Part shown: piece after piece, positions 37,036 to 47,344 of the stretch | Layout: each line of letters begins with the position of its first letter | How positions within the stretch are numbered: the first letter of the stretch is position 1 | Source of the DNA: Dentipellis sp. KUC8613 | Lineage: Eukaryota > Basidiomycota > Agaricomycetes > Russulales > Hericiaceae | Reading direction: 5' to 3' | DNA length: 64,000 nt | Assembly: GCA_002286715.1 (NCBI GenBank) | Contig: NSJX01000012.1 | Span: 1 to 64,000, forward strand | Made by a program: the position numbers and the translations under genes | The notes under the pieces: generated by a model | Database searches by the model: none | Seen by the model: the letters and a program-made list of their open reading frames with translations, nothing else | Told to the model about the DNA's origin: nothing

Positions 37036-37623
37036 TCATCTGAAACGTACCTTCTCTACCGACGGACGGTTGGAGGCCTTCCACGAATAATTCCAGCCAT
37101 CCCGGGGAGGCGTGTCGGCCGGCACACGGAGTTCTCTGGGGAACAAACCAGGAGAACGAGCATCGAGCGCCTTCCGCTCCGGCCCCCGCAACGTCTTCGC
37201 CAATTCCACCTCAGCCTGGGTGCGCACCCTCGGATCCTCTACCCGGTTGGCCTCCTTGTACAAATGAGGGTCGATCTTTTCCAGCTCATCCATAGCCCTC
37301 TTCATGCACTCGTACTTGCGCTTCAGGTCCGCCTCGCGTTGGTGCCGGATGTGACGAAGGTGGAGTTTCCAGGCGCGCTCAATGGTTTCGTGAGCCTGTT
37401 TGGAGGGAATTGCCTTTTGAAGGGCGCGTGCAACATCGGGACGCCACGTCCCTGTAGGAGTGGGCTTGTTGCGTACGTTCGGAGGGTACAGGGAACGACG
37501 GATGATTTCCTTCGCAGGATCGAGGCCTCCCTCCTTGCGAGGTGCCGCGTAACGACGAACTGAGGTCTGAGCGACCCGGAGAGGTGCCCTTGAGGAACTC
37601 GCGGCAAGAAGGGAGAGAGGCAT
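37036..37623 (-). CDS. MRPL28: Mitochondrial large-subunit ribosomal protein mL40
   Basis: Mitoribosomal protein of the mL40 family (yeast MRPL28). 195 aa, read as one exon. It begins with a basic Ser/Arg-rich mitochondrial targeting sequence (MPLSLLAASSSRAPLRVAQ), then the conserved core: EIIRRSLYPPNVRNKPTPTG, TWRPDVARALQKAIPS, ERAWKLHLRHIRHQREADL and GPERKALDARSPGLFPREL. The 3' end is ambiguous. A strong GTACGT donor at 37050 and a TTTTTCAG acceptor at 36998 would splice out the last four codons and end the protein ...EKLAS with a stop at 36986. The ATG at 37623 opens the best targeting sequence. Confidence 0.85.
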   Translation of the reverse strand: MPLSLLAASSSRAPLRVAQTSVRRYAAPRKEGGLDPAKEIIRRSLYPPNVRNKPTPTGTWRPDVARALQKAIPSKQAHETIERAWKLHLRHIRHQREADLKRKYECMKRAMDELEKIDPHLYKEANRVEDPRVRTQAEVELAKTLRGPERKALDARSPGLFPRELRVPADTPPRDGWNYSWKASNRPSVEKVRFR

Positions 37624-39933
37624 GCCGGCGAGATTGGGAGGGGCTTTCGAGTGGTGGTGAAGAGGATTTCCTGCTGGCTCGCCGACACGTCGCTGACTTC
37701 AAAGTCCGCGAATGTGGCCGAATGCCGATGTGAAGCACGTGGCGCCAGCATGGTTGGCGCGTCAGCGTCTCGGACCACCCCCCAGCGGCAAACGGCAGGA
37801 TAATCCAAGGAAATTGAAGAGTGGAATAGAACCACAAAACGTTCATACCGTTGAGTGAACCATTTATACTCAGCTACCCACCGGGCGCACATTAATCTAG
37901 GACGACCAGATCAGCAAACAGGACACGCGGTGAATTAATTGTTTGAGCGAACGCCGCTCTTCCAAAATGGACCTTGTGGTGGTCCGTGCGATACGGCTCA
38001 AAATAAATACCACTCACTGGAGACGCGTCTATGTGGCTCAGCGTGGGCGTCTGACCGCATCCTCGGAAATGACCCAGCAGAAGCTCCAGAGCCTCACACG
38101 GGAATCTCGTGGCCGATCCGTTTTGCCTATATGCCTTGCTTCGCAGCGGTGAAAAAACGGCGGGAAGCTTCCGAAAAGGATATCCTCGAGAATGGGAGCC
38201 TGTCACCTACAGCACGGCCATCTTGTGGACCGCCTTCCGATAAAAAAAACAAAACAGGACGGATGTATAGGATACACCAACGTGTTGCTGGAACGGACCT
38301 CTAGTATTGTAGACGCTCTGTGCGGGATTGGACACTCCCACCCCGCAATCGAGTTTTCTCATGACACGGTAGACCGTGTCGACATATCGGATCCGCGCGG
38401 CGGACACTGCTTTTGCAAATTGGAGGTCAGTGCTGTCTGCTGTCAAATTCTTCATAGCAACTGTGTTAACTCAGTCCGTGGCGAATCAGACAGTTCCACC
38501 CAGACATGGAAGCGTCGCCGTACGGCATAGCAAAATTATATTCCCAAGATAGGACAACCAGTGGTGCTCTCTTCATTGGCACAATGCCCCTTTCCGGATT
38601 AGCATCGTCCAGGCTCGTCGGCCAAATCAGTCACATCGGCTCCATCTTTTCCCCGAACACAACGATCCCAGGGCTTGAATTCTTTTGTCATGTAGCCGCG
38701 CATCTCTGACCACCTCTGTACCATCTCGGCGCTCTGGACCCCGCAGCGCAGCTCCGGCGAACGGTTGACGGTGCAGTCAGACCGACTACGCATGGCCTAA
38801 CTGATGCTCGCCTGTATCGAGTTATAACGGCCCCTTTGAGGACCAAATTCGATGCCATCCAACGAAGGCATGAACGAGCGTCAGGGAGAAGGCATTACCA
38901 TTCCGCCCTACCTCATCGGCGAGCTACAGCAGTCACAAGTGCGGTGGACATCTCTTGCAATCCCCGAGCAAGTTCGCTCATCTCCCGCCACCTCACCGTT
39001 GTGAATACACTGCTTCCCACCTCGCATCAAGGGTCGTAGATGCATAGGCCAACGGTGCAACATCGGCGCGTACAAGAGTCCCTCCGATCTCTTGGCCGTA
39101 TGTTCTCAGATAATCATCAAGCCGTCACGAACTACCATCGCCGGTTTCCCTTGCGTCTACGGTACTCGTACTCCCATATGTGTACAGCGGGCGTTTGTGA
39201 AGCGAGTAAGTAGCTCTTTTATCAACGTCTTCCCGCGCTCGATTTATTTTGGCGATAGTACATGATACAATCCCTCACGCTGTCATCAAGTAATCCAATC
39301 GAGGGGTCTGTTTAAACTGCCCCGTGAGATGGCCCGCTGGATCTGGGTGCTGGGCTGTTGGACAGGGGATCTGACCGTCATAAAGACACTGGATGTACTA
39401 GTGAGGCATATTTCTCCATTTCATTCATGGAGTCGAGCACTCTATCCGCATTTATCATTTGAATTACCTTTGGTATAGCATGATCACTTGAGGGTCAGAA
39501 GGCCAGAATACCCTGATCGCCTCAGTTGGTACCAGCCAACCTATTTCACAATTTGGGGATCGTAAGAATGGCGCCTTGGTCGCTCAGCGAGGACGGTCTG
39601 AGAGTCACAGACTAAGTTCTTTTTCTGGAGTGCTCTTCGTACAGTCCTCTCTCTGTTCCGCCCTGTGACTATGGATAATTAATCGAAATAAATCTACGGC
39701 TCGTGGCTTAAAAGACGGATCGGGGATGCCCGGAGTCGCGTTCCAGAACACATGACCGTGCGACACCACACAAGTCGTGACCGCGAATTGTGAGCAGCAA
39801 TACACAGTTGGCCGCGACGTAGCGAGCGAAAGCGTATGCACGACTCTGGCTGAAGCTTTCATCAAAACTCTGCAGAATCCATCAAGTCGAAGGCTTCCCT
39901 TCATATCATTCCTTACCGCCCAACTCGGTCAAT
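37624..39933. other. Interval between mL40 and uL1m; no supported gene
   Basis: Open frames are short and mostly overlap in several directions. The only frame that reads protein-like is a 50-codon one at 38852-39004 (+), containing IPPYLIGELQQSQVRW, too short to support alone. AT content rises towards the uL1m start. Confidence 0.4.
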
Positions 39934-41060
39934 ATGTCGATGAGCTTGGGTAGCCTGTGCCGGCAGTGCCATCGCACCGTGACTGTGTTTTCGGCGCCAT
40001 CGGTATTTTTCTAGCTACTCCGGGTTATCATGGTATCTGACGCCTCCAATGTAGCAAAGGCTTTTTTCCACCAGTCATGTTGCTCTTGCGCGCCAGGTGA
40101 AGAAGGCGCCGACGCTCACGAAGACACAATTAGCTGTCATTGCCCGCAAAAAGGCTCTGAAGAACAGGAAAAGGTTTTATGAGTCGGAGAAGATGCCTCT
40201 TACAGAGGCTATCAATGTCCTGCGTGTGCGTGTTTCAGCATCTAAGCTATGCCTAGCCACTGACGTTTATTAGGCCGTGGAAGTTGCGTCACCGAATGCG
40301 ACATTTGAGCTTACTGTGAAGACTGCGATGCCCCGCGGGTCGGCCATCCCCAAGGGCCGTGTCTCACTACCCCGGGAGCCGAAACAGAAAGTCAAGGATC
40401 GCATCCTTGTGTTTGCAGAAGGCAGAGCGGCGGAGGATGCCAAAAAAGCAGGCGCAGACATTGTCGGCGGGGCTGAGCTTGTTGATGGTGTACGCCCGTG
40501 CCTTTCTCTGGCTATACGCGTTATTGACATTACTTCTACAGGTTGTCAGTGGTCGTCACCAAGCCACCCTGTTCCTGTGCACACCTGACCTCATCCGTGC
40601 CATTAGCCCTCGGTTGGGGCGCGTTCTCGGTCCTCGTGGCCTTATGCCGTCTGAGCGACGAGGCACCGTCACGGAGAACATCGCGGGGTTCATCCGTCGC
40701 TTGCACGGTACGAATGAGTGGAAGGGTGACAAGGCTGGGACGATTCGGACGCCCATTGGCAAGGTATGTTGTCACCTGCGCGCTCAGCCGACGATGCTCA
40801 ACCCTTTCTTTTCAGAACGAATTCTCTATAGAGGACATTGTCAAGAACGTTCGGCATTTCCTTTCTGTTGTGAAGCGCGCGACGGGGAATCAGCGAGATC
40901 CTGCTGCTGACAAGCAGAACAAGGGAGTTGCAAAACCCGGTAAGAATATAGCTGTGTTTTTTCCGTATACACCCACTGATTACCGGATGAAGTGAACGCA
41001 ATTACCCGGGTAGTTCTTAGTTCAACCAAGGGACCAGGTATCCAGGTCTCTGACTTTTAG
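39934..41060 (+). CDS. MRPL1: Mitochondrial ribosomal protein uL1m
   Basis: L1-family protein of the mitochondrial large subunit, which forms the L1 stalk. 289 aa in six exons: 39934-40002, 40055-40225, 40274-40489, 40542-40763, 40816-40939, 40993-41060. A targeting sequence (MSMSLGSLCRQCHRTVTVF, then RLFSTSHVALARQ) precedes the L1 domain: KMPLTEAINVLRAVEVA, GRVSLPREPKQKVKDRILVF, LIRAISPRLGRVLGPRGLMP with the family's GPRGLMP motif, and GKNEFSIEDIVKNVRHFL. The last exon encodes VLSSTKGPGIQVSDF. The final intron ends in AAG rather than the usual YAG, but the resulting C-terminus matches the family. It converges on RSM22, 142 bases away. Confidence 0.93.
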
Positions 41061-41202
41061 AGACAAGCATGATGCATCTACGTATATGACACAGTGGATT
41101 AATGAAAGATACTAATTGATACAGCGGAGTGGTGTGCGAAAGCAAAGTGTGGATTAACTGAGGTGTGATGTAAGAAACGAAACTCAAATGCGCAAAATAA
41201 GA

Positions 41203-43420
41203 TTACTCCAGAGCTTCACGGCGCCTTTGCTTGCGAAGTTGATCCCTCCCCTTCTTCAACTCGTTCGTGAGGTGGGTATAACTTGTTTTAGGACCGTCCT
41301 TCCCGCTACGCTTGGCTTTGGAAGGCTTTGTACTTCCTTCGCGCTTGACCAGCACCGGTTCAAAACGGACTTGCGGGGCGTTCTTGGGTGGGTGGGGGAA
41401 AAGGTCGCCCCATTCAGATTTGCGGGCATCATAGTAAGGCTGCTTCCCTTGAGATTTAGGAACTGTGAGGCGCATGACTCGACCTGAAAAGGCAGATATC
41501 AGAAACAAGCCTAGAACCGAGTACGGCGCGCGGACCTTCAGACGTGCAGGCATCCAGTATGATATGGCCGCTCCGTTTCAGAGGTGGCATAACGAGGCGG
41601 GGCCAATGAAATGCCTCCATTCGAAGGCCCTCCTCGAGTTCCGCCTCAGTCCCTCCGTTCGAGACGGAGTAATCGAGTTCTGTCGTTGACTGCTCTTCGA
41701 TGGTGTTGAAAGGCTGTTCTGCCTGTTCATCATGGAGCTCCAGTTCGGTCAACTCTTGTTTGGCCTGTGCCTTGACGGCCTCCCGCATCCCCACTTCTCC
41801 TACCCGACCAAACTCTGTAGAAGGTTTCGTCGGCCTCGCACCCCTCCGGATGACAACGTACGAATAGCCGATATCCTCATGCCCTCGGCCAGAATGTTTG
41901 GTCTTTCGCACGAAGGCAGGGCGCTGTAGTCGTTGGGAAAAGCCGCACACGACATTTCGCGCATCGGAATGATAAATCGGGCAAGCGCCGTCGTGGGGGC
42001 ACTAAGTGTCACAGGTCAGAGAAGCGTGTTGGCACGGAAACAGTGTCCTACCGGTGCCACGACGTAGGCGCCTTCAGCTTGTACGTCGTTTTCCTTGTCT
42101 TCAGCCCCCTTTCTACCCAACTTGAGAAGATATTCCCGCGCTTCGACGATGTTTCCGAAGCCCGCCGGAGTGTTATGGTCCATGATGATCTGAGATGGTA
42201 CCTCTAAGCCGGGAACTAGGATTGTTCATGAATAGAATGTTGCTCACGATGACATCTGCGCCACTTTCCCACATCTCCTTTACTAGCGCTTTCCTCTGGA
42301 CAGGCGTAGGGATCGCCGTGATGTGGAATGCAGACAACGCCAACGTGTTAGCACCCTCCGCAATAGTGCTGTCCAAATCAGTCGTATGAGACTTGCGCCA
42401 GGAGACAGTCAAGTTGCCGAGGTCAGCGCCTATATGAAGTAAATCGCTCAATATTTCTAGAGGACACTGGATTCAAACGAAAATTTACCCTCGATTAGTC
42501 GCTTTCCGATGGTCGCCAGCCCCTCTCGCTTTTCGATGGCGATGTAATTAGAGATAGTGGACTCCGCAAGTCTTGCTTCTTCATTCGAAGTTTGTTCGCG
42601 GGCAACGCGTCCTCGTAAGATATTTGACACTGCCCTATTAAGTGTGGAGCATGTAAGTCTCGCAAATCATGGACGTGAACAAGGGCTTACCAAAGGCCGC
42701 TTCCAGTGCCAGCACCCCAGTCTAATACTGTCTGAACGTTCCATGAAGGACCCAACCGCTGCTTGACATGGTCGACCACTGCGTAGATCGCAGAGTAATG
42801 TGCGGGAAGAGCTACGGAGGCAAAGGCGGTCCCATCTCGCTCTGCATGACGATGGGACTGCTTCCAAGACTTATAGTCTGCATCGTATGAAGGGTCCCAC
42901 TGAGTTGCAGAAGAATCTTCATGCTGGAAAAGACGCTTGGCATCGTTATGCAGGCGGCGTTTGTCTGAGAGGCCTGAAGTAGAGGATACAGATGAAAAAC
43001 GCCCTTTGAAACAAACGAACTGCCCGAAATACCTGAAATAAGCCCCTCGATTGACTGCTGCAGCTCGTACGGCAAGACAACGGCACCCGTCTTTTGGCTG
43101 CCGAAGTGCGCAGCTGGGGACTTTCGTGTTCCCCTCGGTTCCGCATCCATTTCCTCATACGAATACATCTCAGCCTCAGCCTCTAGCTCTGGGAACACCT
43201 CCAGCTCACGGAAGCTGGACTGTTCATTTCCAGCCAGGTCACGCCGTGTTTTGTGTTGGAGAAGCGACGCGTCTACATCCTTGAGGAGAGCTTTGAAGGA
43301 CGGATCAAGGTCTAGAGGCGCATTGGGATGGTGGGACGAGGTGCGCGCGCCGGAGGAAAACGCTGCACTTTGAAGGTGACGGATGGCCCGGACGCTAGTG
43401 TAGCATCTCGCCCGCAACAT
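41203..43420 (-). CDS. RSM22: Mitoribosome assembly methyltransferase-like protein Rsm22/METTL17
   Basis: Mitochondrial small-subunit assembly factor of the Rsm22/METTL17 family. 627 aa in seven exons: 43420-43033, 42973-42691, 42634-42489, 42429-42248, 42189-42052, 42001-41536, 41483-41203. A targeting N-terminus (MLRARCYTSVRAIRHLQSA) leads into the methyltransferase fold, with the SAM-binding motif VLDWGAGTGSGLW and DHNTPAGFGNIVEAREYLL. A Cys-rich block CPHDGACP followed by VVCGFSQRLQRPAF matches the metal (Fe-S) site reported for METTL17. The C-terminal region is basic (KKGRDQLRKQRRREALE). With mL40 and uL1m it makes three mitoribosome genes within 6.4 kb. Confidence 0.93.
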
Positions 43421-43782
43421 ACTAACGCTGGCTCTGACAGTCAGACAGCCTTGGCCTGGATACTACACACAACTATTATAAAAAGATGAATATAAGGAAA
43501 CCTGGCGAGTGTAAACAAGACGAGCGACTCACCTGCGCGTTCAGATAACCTGGCTCTGCAGCGACGCCAATACGGGGAAGCACAAACCAATTGCAAGCCG
43601 ACTGTTAGGTCACCAACAAGTTTACGTAATTTGACAAGATGTTGGTGGCCATAAATTATGGGCCTAAACGCCAATTTATGCGCTTGGACGCGCGACTACT
43701 CGCGGCGCGCCTCAGACTCAAGGTTATACACCTTGATCATTAACCCTCTCGAAGGCTTTACCATAACGCCTTGAATTTCGCC
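43421..43782. promoter_or_regulatory. Divergent RSM22/SAD1 promoter region
   Basis: 362 bases between head-to-head start codons with no coding exon. Short AT-rich patches occur near 43470-43490 and 43660-43680. Shared regulation is inferred from position only. Confidence 0.45.
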
Positions 43783-45804
43783 ATGGTATCCACGCGCGCA
43801 AGTTCCCATCCAGAAGATGCAGAGCTCAGCGAGAGACCTGTGAAGCGTGCCAAGATCGATCCAGAGTCACCCGCGGAAGACAACGCGACTTCGGCACCTC
43901 ATGATGCGGTTTCTCTAGATAATGAAGATGACGAGGACCCGTATGGTGAAGGAGAGAGTGGTGCAGGGAGTGCACATGGGGTTGTTCGTGGATCAGACCT
44001 TTACCTGGACACTGTAAGTGCCTTTACATGACAAGGGTGCTCTGCGTTGAACCTAAACGCGTAGATAAACCGAGCCGCCCTAGACTTCGATTTCGAAAAA
44101 GTCTGCTCAGTTTCACTGTCGAATATCAATACCTACGGCTGTCTCGTTTGTGGGAAGTATTTTCAAGGACGAGGTCGCAAATCATACGCCTATGCTCATT
44201 CCATACACGACGACCACCATGTCTTCATCAATCTGGAGACGACCAAGGCGCGTTTTACTTTCTTCACTGTGTACTGCGTCCCTTACATCTATAGCCTTCA
44301 CTAGGTGTACGTGCTGCCCGATGGCTACCTTGTTTCAGACCCATCGCTTGAGGATATTTCATTTGTCCTGGCTCCAAAGTTCACCCGGGCTTCGGTTTCG
44401 ACTCTATCAACACCTGCACATTTAACTAAGCCATCTTACGACCTATCATCAAAGCCGTATCTTCCTGGGTACATAGGTCTTAATAATATCAAGAGGAATG
44501 ACTATATGAACGTAATCATTCACTCTCTGGTTCATGTTTCGTCGCTTCGGGACTATCTATTGCTATCCGCTTTCGACACAAAGCAATCCGAATTGTTGAG
44601 GCGCTTCGCTGCGTTGGCAAAGAAGATATGGAATCCAAGGTTGTTCAAAAGCCAAGTCAGCCCTCATGAATTTCTGCAAGAAGTAGGCCGAGCTAGCGGA
44701 GGCAAATTCCGATTAGAGAGCCAAGGAGATCCCGTAGAATTCCTTGGCTGGTTATTGAACCGCCTTCACAAGGATCTAGGTGGCTCTAAAAAAAAGAACT
44801 CGAGTAAGCGTCACCAACCTCTGTCACGTCTCCCTCGATGCCGACCTAACCCAACCCGTAGGTCCAATTTTCTCCACGTTCCAGGGTGAACTTCGGATGG
44901 AGGTACAACAGGTGGTGGTGCGTCCTGATACTGCGGGTCAAACCAAACCACTCTTCGACATCGATCGCGGTGAGGACGGCATAAATGCTGTGATGGCTTC
45001 GCTCACCTATTTCTGTAGAAATCAAAACGACCGTATCGCCGTTTTTATTTCTTGCCGTGGATCTGCCACCTCCTCCCTTGTTTCAGGACTCAGTGGAGAA
45101 GAATATCATCCCACAGGTTGGTATACACACAGTGCTTGCAAAGTACGACGGCGTTACAACTCAGGTCAGTTCGCCTGTGCATTGCGTTGATGGCACCGTC
45201 CTGAATAGATTTTTTATAGGAATCAAGGGGACAACTTCGTCGCTATAAGTGCCAACGGCTGCCGCCTTACATCATTCTACACTACAAGCGCTTCACGAAG
45301 AATGCATTTGTCGAGGAGAGAAATCCTACTATCGTGAACTTTCCCTTGAGAGGAGTTGACTTCCGCGAGTGTAAGCATGTTTTGATACCATCTTTCTTCT
45401 CAATCCCCATGGCTGAAAACCATGTTTCGATGTCTCTGCGTCTATCATGTCTCTAGATCTCGATGCACCACCGTCTCATCCACCGACCGTATATGATCTT
45501 GTTGCCAATGTTACTCAGGAATCCGTCGCCGATACAGCACGGAATCAAGAAAGCACTGTTTGGAAAGCTCACCTGCGGGCAGGTTCAGGCGGTGGCGATA
45601 ACGAAAAGTGGTTCCAAATCCAGGATCTCATCGTTGAGGAGATCAGGAAGGAGATGATCTTTTTGGGTGAAACAGTACTGCAGGTCTGTGACAGTCATTT
45701 CTATGCGGTGCTCACGATGGTGTTGACCCTTTCCCATGTAGATATGGGAACGCCGCTCGGAGACTGTGGGCGTAGGGAGGTCTACGGGCATGGACAGCCA
45801 GTGA
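43783..45804 (+). CDS. SAD1: Tri-snRNP splicing factor SAD1/USP39
   Basis: U4/U6.U5 tri-snRNP-associated, ubiquitin-protease-like protein without protease activity. 535 aa in eight exons: 43783-44013, 44065-44247, 44305-44803, 44862-44969, 45019-45164, 45220-45370, 45457-45683, 45742-45804. An acidic, disordered N-terminus with a basic patch (RPVKRAKID) leads to a UBP zinc finger (CLVCGKYFQGRGRKSYAYAH, DDHHVFINLE). The USP-like fold follows: GYIGLNNIKRNDYMNV, where the catalytic Cys position is Asp as in human USP39, then SPHEFLQEV, QGDPVEFLGWLLN and PPYIILHYKRFTKN. Intron 2 (44248-44304) has no in-frame GT donor that works and is best read as GC-AG. The short last exon is less conserved. Confidence 0.93.
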
Positions 45805-46191
45805 TATGCGATTGTTTCCCTCTGACTTTCACAGTCCATCATAGTGACATGCTCTGCCATTGATCTACGTTTAAGTTTTCTCTCGCCGCCATGATGGTAA
45901 GCGGTTCGTAAGGAGGCGCTGTTTCTGTTATATGGTGGTTGAGATGAAAAACCTAAGAGCGCATTGATTTCAGGCGTGACCGACATCTGATCCTTTCGAG
46001 CTTTCGCGCTCGGTGTCCACCGGTTCTGCTTTCCTCACCCATTACGCCTAAGTACCGCACCCTGGATTAGTTACAGGATGGATATGAAACCCATTAGCAA
46101 AGCCGATACATGAAAGCACATCATAATGCTATGACCAGAGGCATCCGACAGGCCGCGCGGCGCATGTGCTGTCTTTGTACTGCGGAAATGA
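45805..46191. other. Short interval, nothing supported
   Basis: Between convergent SAD1 and the small membrane-protein gene. An intron-like GTAAGC...TTTCAG pair lies at about 45898-45973, but the flanking frames do not make a recognisable protein. Probably UTRs. Confidence 0.35.
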
Positions 46192-46550
46192 TCAGACTCG
46201 TTTGTTTTGACCCTCCGACTCCGGCGCGTTGGTCGACGTCCCTATTGATTCCCCCGAGTCCGCAGGCACGACGTTTACTGAGAGGGACTCAGTTGTTGCT
46301 GTTCCTGACGAATTCGAGTCCAAGCTGTGCCGTTCGTTGAATATGTCAGGACTCCGCTGATTTAAGAAGCCCGAAATTGCTACTTACCGTGCATTGTTGG
46401 CATCCTCTATGAGTGGTCTGAAGATGTATACACCGGACAATATACCTGTTGTTCACAGAGCACCATTAACCCATATATCAAGGAAAATACAGCGAGCAGA
46501 CAGATACCTGTCAGACCGGCGACTAAGTAGGGAGTTAGTCGGCGAGACAT
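46192..46550 (-). CDS. Small single-pass membrane protein, unknown
   Basis: 77 aa from three exons: 46550-46508, 46445-46388, 46324-46192. The N-terminus is a short basic start followed by one hydrophobic helix (LTPYLVAGLTGILSGVYIF, residues ~5-23), a charged flank and a soluble Ser/Thr/Asn-rich tail ending GQNKRV. The two introns (62 and 63 bp) have good GT-AG ends and join the only frame that reads through. The layout resembles the small inner-membrane proteins of mitochondria, but I do not recognise the family, and a secretory or ER location is equally possible. Confidence 0.6.
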
Positions 46551-46955
46551 CTTTTACAGACGCCGATAGCACTTTTTCTGTGGTATGGCTGGTCCAGCCG
46601 TATTCGAGTTCGAAACAGATGGGGTGACTTGCAGGAGCGGTAACTCACCTCGAGCTCGTCGGCCAGCAATATTGGATTTGAGGCGCCAATTACGTAAATT
46701 ATCCTTTCCCCGGTTATCATGTGCTGACGTCACAGGAGGTTCTTACTTGCGCCGGAGCTTTTGAGGGCGCAGCATCAAGTCCTCTCAGACTCGGCACCGC
46801 CAGTCAAATACAGCTTCGTATCGGACATCCACGCTGAGCGTGAGGTCTGCATAGGCACAACTGACATCTATAATTCCGAAACGCGGAACAAATCTATATA
46901 CGACCTCCGTATTCTCGCTCGAATCTATAGCTGATCACTTCAAGTGAGTTCAGCT
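46551..46955. other. Interval between small membrane protein and dsRBD gene
   Basis: A minus-strand frame near 46720-46650 begins MITGERIIYVIGASNPILLA and ends at a GTGAGT donor, but no downstream exon joins in phase. It may be leader sequence or an uncalled exon. Confidence 0.3.
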
Positions 46956-47344
46956 TCAAAGAAGTCCCATCGAGGCCAAGGCTTGACGAGCAGCTTCTTC
47001 TTTCGCTTCGGACTTCGATGCTCTGGAGGCGTGGCCTTTGACTACCCCGGAAACTGTGTACATCTATTAGTCGTGTTCACGAAAAAATGGATGGCACCTA
47101 CTCTTGCACGTAATGGTCCACCTGTCACCGCTGGATGGACCGTTGTCTCTCTCGACGTAGCTCAGATACGGGAGCTGTCCTTCCTTCTGCATATCTGTTG
47201 GAGTTATTCAGTGAATATCCATACACCGCGTCAGGGATAAGGAACACATGCAGTGGTTGAGAAGAATAGTGGCTGGGAGGTTTGGTGTCAGTATTTCGTC
47301 TATGAACAGATATTCGAGAGCCTACGTCTCTGCTGGGCGGACAT
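46956..47344 (-). CDS. Stand-alone dsRNA-binding-domain microprotein 1
   Basis: 76 aa consisting of essentially one double-stranded-RNA-binding domain. Four exons: 47344-47326, 47272-47252, 47194-47102, 47053-46956. In order: helix 1 TILLNHYMQKEGQ, strands LPYLSYVERD and DRWTITCKISGVVKGH, and helix 2 SKSEAKEEAARQALASMGLL. The helix-2 basic/Ala motif is present, while the GPxH loop is GPSS, without His. Intron 2 splits the Tyr codon as T|AT and has a GC donor; intron 3 splits the Ile codon as A|TT. Both sites and phases match the gene at 49402-49801, and the central exon is 93 nt in both. It probably binds dsRNA or dimerises with other dsRBD proteins; the role is unknown. Confidence 0.75.

Noticed and set aside
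44501..44530. Missing catalytic Cys in SAD1 as evidence of gene decay
   Set aside because: Asp at this position is the normal state of the USP39/SAD1 family, which is inactive as a protease.
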